This document shows, in pieces, positions 61,881 to 64,000 of a DNA stretch of 64,000 nt. Numbering within the stretch: position 1 is the first letter of the stretch; each line of letters begins with the position of its first letter. Position numbers and translations under genes: made by a program. The notes under the pieces were generated by a model, which was given only the letters and a program-made list of their open reading frames with translations, was not told the DNA's origin and did not search any database. Source of the stretch: Acidobacteriota bacterium (GTDB lineage: Bacteria; Acidobacteriota; Blastocatellia; Pyrinomonadales; Pyrinomonadaceae); assembly GCA_018269005.1 (NCBI GenBank), contig JAFDVK010000053.1, forward strand, positions 216,687 through 280,686, in the 5' to 3' direction.

Positions 61881-61909
61881 GAAGAAAAGGCTGCCTTTTC
61901 AAACAGCCT
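61881..61909 (-). terminator. Terminator after the first pilin gene
   Basis: On the minus strand AGGCTG (61909-61904) pairs with CAGCCT (61893-61888) and a TTTTCTTCTTTC tract follows. It lies 30 nt after the pilin stop and is the near twin of the one behind the second pilin. Confidence 0.75.
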
Positions 61910-61938
61910 CTCGTGTCTATAGTTCGACGTTGGTCGAA

Positions 61939-62466
61939 TCAGTTACCGACTACCGTGCCGTTTGTGAGCGAGCATCCGACCGCCGTTGGGCAGCCAACAG
62001 TAAATGGTGTTGACGCATCCGCGGTCTGCAGAATGACGCCGTCGGTGGTGATTCCGAAATGGTGCGTTCCTGTTGCGGTAACACCGGTCGGCGAAAGCGG
62101 GTAGCCGATGAATACAAATGTAGCGGGAGCCGACGGGGTTGAGGCCGTCCGTCCTCCGATATACTGAAAGCCGCTCTTAGAGCCGCTTCCGAGAGATCCG
62201 TCGACCAGGTTTACGTTTGCTGCAGCCAAGGCTGCAAGACCGGTGTTGTCCAACGAGCCCGCGCTACCCGCGTAGTCGCCTGCTCCGTAGGTTGCGGCAT
62301 AGGTCATCTGTGCGCCATGAAGAGTGCGAAGCGACGAAATTGCAGAGCCGTCATTCGCTGCCCGGCGCGACGCGAGAAGGTTGGGGATTGCGATCGCAGC
62401 GATGATGCCGATGATCACGACGACGATCAAGAGTTCGATAAGCGAGAAGCCTTTTTGATTTTTCAT
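61939..62466 (-). CDS. pilA: Type IV pilin, copy 1
   Basis: The prepilin leader is MKNQKG, cut before FSLIELLIVVVIIGIIAAIA, the conserved N-methylated hydrophobic helix with the Glu5 residue. Length from ATG 62466 is 175 residues, normal for Gram-negative PilA-like major or minor pilins. After the helix, RRAANDGSAISSLRTLHGAQ is shared with the second copy, then a Gly/Ser-rich beta region and a C-terminal Cys pair (VGCPTAVGCSLTNG), the usual D-region disulfide. A sigma54-type promoter is 65 nt upstream. Its product builds surface pili for motility, adhesion or DNA uptake. Confidence 0.95.
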   Translation of the reverse strand: MKNQKGFSLIELLIVVVIIGIIAAIAIPNLLASRRAANDGSAISSLRTLHGAQMTYAATYGAGDYAGSAGSLDNTGLAALAAANVNLVDGSLGSGSKSGFQYIGGRTASTPSAPATFVFIGYPLSPTGVTATGTHHFGITTDGVILQTADASTPFTVGCPTAVGCSLTNGTVVGN

Positions 62467-62530
62467 TTGTTTGTCCAAAGTTTCTAATGTGCGGAAAGGC
62501 TCCACACCTCTCCAAGAACGGTTCGATACT

Positions 62531-62547
62531 TACAAGAGCTGTGCCAA
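62531..62547 (-). promoter_or_regulatory. sigma54-type promoter of pilin copy 1
   Basis: On the minus strand TTGGCACAGCTCTTGTA matches YTGGCACGrNNNTTGCW with GG and the -12 pair separated by 10 bases; the -12 is GT rather than GC. The same TTGGCAC-N5-TTGTA pattern stands before the second pilin. The +1 would lie about 12 bases downstream, giving a leader of about 50 nt. Confidence 0.7.
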
Positions 62548-62773
62548 AGATCATTCGCCTTCAGGATGTCGCCTTAAATCAAGTGATAGTAAGAGCTTAG
62601 AGGAATATACGTCATAGCCGGCCGATCGGTGTAAACGATCATGCAGGCCTGGTGTTACATTTTTTGCAACAGTCGCTCTCGCAAAAAATGATAGCTTTGC
62701 TCCGGAATAAAGGCCGACTAAGAGGTCATATCAGAAGTTCGACGCGAGATTGAACAATTTGATATTTGGATCT

Positions 62774-62938
62774 AGCTCCGTTAGGAGCGGAATATTTGTA
62801 GCAGGCGGAACGCAGCGATTCGTCAAGCTCCGTTAGAAGCGGCATCTTGTTGTTTGCAATCCGTTGGTGTCGCCCCTAGCGGGGCTTAACCTCTCTGTTG
62901 TATTCATGATCTACAAACATTTCACTCCTAGCGGAGCT
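62774..62938. repeat. Cluster of four short hairpin repeats AGCTCCGTTAGGAGCGG-type
   Basis: Two direct copies start at 62774 (AGCTCCGTTAGGAGCGGAAT) and 62826 (AGCTCCGTTAGAAGCGGCAT). Two inverted ones lie at 62869-62887 (GTCGCCCCTAGCGGGGCTT) and 62911-62938 (ATTTCACTCCTAGCGGAGCT). The core folds as GCTCC-gtta-GGAGC. Copies 1 and 4 are followed by an ATxTTTGTAG tail. This looks like a dispersed, mobile or RNA-forming repeat family. Confidence 0.75.
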
Positions 62939-63010
62939 GCGATCGGGCGCGGAAGGCGGAATGAGGAATGGATGAACAACGAACAACGAACCATGCATTC
63001 GAGCGCAAAA

Positions 63011-63040
63011 GAAAAGAGGCTGTCTTTTGAGGCAGCCTCT
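63011..63040 (-). terminator. Terminator after the second pilin gene
   Basis: On the minus strand AGAGGCTG (63040-63033) pairs with CAGCCTCT (63022-63015) around a 10-base loop and runs into TTTTCTTTT. It lies about 30 nt after the pilin stop. Confidence 0.8.
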
Positions 63041-63069
63041 CTAGTCCATAGACCGATTTTAGTCGATCA

Positions 63070-63588
63070 TTAGTTACCCATAACCGTACCACCCGTGACC
63101 GAGCAGCCTGATGCACAGCTGAATGTAAGAGCTGTTGCCGCAGGGCTGTTCAGGATGACACCGTCAGTAGCGATACCGAAGTTACGCGTACCGGTTGCGG
63201 TAACACCCGAAGCCGACTGCGGAACGGCACCGAACACGAATGTTGCAGGAGCGCTCGGGCTAGCCGTGCTAGCCTGACCCGTGAACGTGTAACCGCTCTT
63301 TGAACCGCTGCCGAGGCTGCCGTCAACAAGGTTGACACCCGAAGCGGCCATTGCAACGAGGCCTGTGTTATCCATAGCAGCCGTCGAACCGGCGTACTGA
63401 CCTGCACCATAGGTTGCAGCGTAGGTCATCTGAGCACCATGAGCGGTGCGGAGCGAAGAAACGGCCGAGCCCTCGTTAGCTGAACGACGTGCAGCGAGGA
63501 GGTTCGGGATAGCGATAGCAGCGATGATGCCGATGATAACAACGACGATCAAGAGTTCGATAAGCGAGAAGCCCTTTTGGTTTTTCAT
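63070..63588 (-). CDS. pilA: Type IV pilin, copy 2
   Basis: The leader and helix are the same as in copy 1 (MKNQKG, then FSLIELLIVVVIIGIIAAIA), and the following segment (RRSANEGSAVSSLRTAHGAQ) is almost identical. The C-terminal parts differ more (FTGQASTASPSAPATFVFGA, ASGCSVTGGTVMGN) but keep the Cys pair. It has 172 residues from the ATG at 63588; a GTG four codons earlier (63600) is an alternative closer to AGGAGA. The two genes look like a recent duplication with differing surface regions. Each has its own sigma54 promoter and terminator, so they can be expressed independently. Confidence 0.95.
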   Translation of the reverse strand: MKNQKGFSLIELLIVVVIIGIIAAIAIPNLLAARRSANEGSAVSSLRTAHGAQMTYAATYGAGQYAGSTAAMDNTGLVAMAASGVNLVDGSLGSGSKSGYTFTGQASTASPSAPATFVFGAVPQSASGVTATGTRNFGIATDGVILNSPAATALTFSCASGCSVTGGTVMGN

Positions 63589-63654
63589 TTTGTTTTTCAC
63601 AATCTCCTAAAAATGTTGAAAAGTCTTACGTACCTTTCCCAGGCAGTGGTGTAG

Positions 63655-63672
63655 ATACAAGGGGCGTGCCAA
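63655..63672 (-). promoter_or_regulatory. sigma54-type promoter of pilin copy 2
   Basis: On the minus strand TTGGCACGCCCCTTGTAT fits the -24/-12 consensus with full TTGGCACG at -24 and TTGTA at -12 (consensus TTGCA), with GG-N10-GT spacing. The predicted leader is about 55 nt. In Myxococcus, Geobacter and Pseudomonas pilA is sigma54-dependent and activated by PilR. Confidence 0.75.
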
Positions 63673-63843
63673 AAGGAAAGTACGGGGTTAAGGAAGTTCG
63701 TAGAGTATTGAGTTTATTGAGTTTAGATGGGTTAGTGGAGGCGAGTCGATTCGGCAATTGGGGTTGAACGCCGTTAGGAAAGTGGTCAAATTAACGGAAA
63801 ATGGCATTCGATGGGTGACAAAAAGTGTGAATTTGGGTCTTGT

Positions 63844-63911
63844 GAGTCTATCGAGTCTATCGAGTCGTCGGAGTCGCATCTGTCGGCAGACTCCGCAGAC
63901 TCGATAGACTC
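63844..63911. terminator. Large stem-loop after the truncated activator gene
   Basis: GAGTCTATCGAGTC (63844-63857, repeated with a 9-base shift at 63853-63866) pairs perfectly with GACTCGATAGACTC (63898-63911). Inside it GGAGTC (63870-63875) pairs with GACTCC (63889-63894). It starts at the stop codon of the gene to the right on the minus strand and could end that transcript. No T-tract follows. Confidence 0.55.
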
Positions 63912-64000
63912 CTACGAGCTTCGCATCTGCGCGGAGAGTTCGCGGATGTTGTGTTTGTCGAGCAGGTGGCGGAGCGAACGGACTGGCATCTTGAGGAGAT
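63912..64000 (-). CDS. C-terminal 28 residues of a probable PilR/NtrC-type activator (truncated by window edge)
   Basis: The frame LLKMPVRSLRHLLDKHNIRE ends with a TAG at 63914-63912. It resembles the Fis-type recognition helix of sigma54 activators (pattern I-S-x-R-S-L-R-Y-x-L-x-K). The position just upstream of two sigma54-dependent pilin genes makes PilR the natural guess. Only 28 residues are visible, so this is tentative. Confidence 0.4.
   Translation of the reverse strand, partial: LLKMPVRSLRHLLDKHNIRELSAQMRSS

Larger units (their letters stand above)
62467..63069. other. Intergenic stretch of about 600 nt between the pilin genes
   Basis: No gene is evident. It contains the sigma54 promoter of copy 1 (62531-62547) and a 10-bp inverted repeat CATTTTTTGC (62658-62667) with GCAAAAAATG (62681-62690). 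It also carries a cluster of four short repeats (62774-62938) and the terminator of copy 2 (63011-63040). Confidence 0.7.
63589..63911. other. Upstream region of pilin copy 2 (about 320 nt)
   Basis: It holds the sigma54-type promoter of copy 2 (63655-63672) and a large hairpin at 63844-63911. Between them the sequence (63673-63843) has no gene I can support; activator binding sites would be expected there, but I cannot pick them out. Confidence 0.6.

Noticed and set aside
61819..61902. TTG start giving a 28-residue extension of the O-antigen-ligase-like protein
   Set aside because: The stretch overlaps the pilin terminator hairpin and lacks a ribosome-binding site; ATG 61818 opens directly into the first membrane helix.

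Overview
The window reads as a chromosomal stretch of a Gram-negative heterotroph of the Acidobacteriota, most likely the class Blastocatellia (Pyrinomonadaceae-like). This rests on a very large Oar-type TonB receptor with an N-terminal carboxypeptidase-regulatory domain, type IV pilins of the MKNQKGFSLIELL type, a GTP-type PEP carboxykinase, CocE and M24 peptidases with signal peptides, moderate GC content and tightly packed short operons. No rRNA, tRNA, CRISPR array, phage or insertion sequence was seen. The taxonomic call is an inference from protein style, not from a marker gene.

Layout. 1-850: groES-groEL with a sigma70 promoter and a CIRCE operator. 859-5800: a MOSC protein, two secreted proteins (one with about 26 FFG/AG repeats) and purC. 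6056-13752: a HEAT-repeat membrane protein, uvrB, a small zinc-ribbon membrane protein, an FAD-linked D-lactate/glycolate-type oxidase, a HAD phosphatase and an alpha-solenoid protein. 13754-29669: a divergent muropeptide (cell-wall sugar) salvage locus. 29737-32502: a Cpx-like envelope-stress module, with a Spy/CpxP-like protein divergent from a response regulator and sensor kinase and a CpxR-box-like direct repeat between them. 32534-42590: TPR, CocE hydrolase, DUF2490, lipid kinase, Xaa-Pro peptidase, an NHL propeller fused to an M23-like domain, DUF937 and a small Asn-rich secreted protein. 42767-52278: M1 aminopeptidase with HEAT repeats, a Ser/Thr kinase with an enlarged activation segment, a VWA protein, xseA and xseB split by an extra gene, and DoxX. 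52427-59728: PEP carboxykinase, an EamA exporter, a repeat-bearing non-coding region, a 2Fe-2S protein and an ABC-2 operon. 59818-64000: an O-antigen-ligase/TPR membrane protein, two type IV pilin genes each behind a sigma54-type promoter, and the tail of a probable PilR-type activator.

The most interesting system is the salvage locus. One arm (minus strand) carries in order a BadF-type amino-sugar kinase, murQ, a HAD phosphatase, an SSS sodium symporter, an exported GH3 NagZ-type glucosaminidase and a LysA-family decarboxylase. The other arm (plus strand) carries a LysR regulator, an exported fusion of an AmiE-like serine hydrolase to a NamZ/DUF1343 exo-muramidase, an Oar-type TonB receptor and a short NagA. 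Together they could take muropeptides from outer-membrane uptake to GlcN-6-P, and the decarboxylase at the end of the operon may act on the released diamino acid. The FAD-linked oxidase at 10009-11535 could use the D-lactate made by MurQ, but this link is by proximity only.
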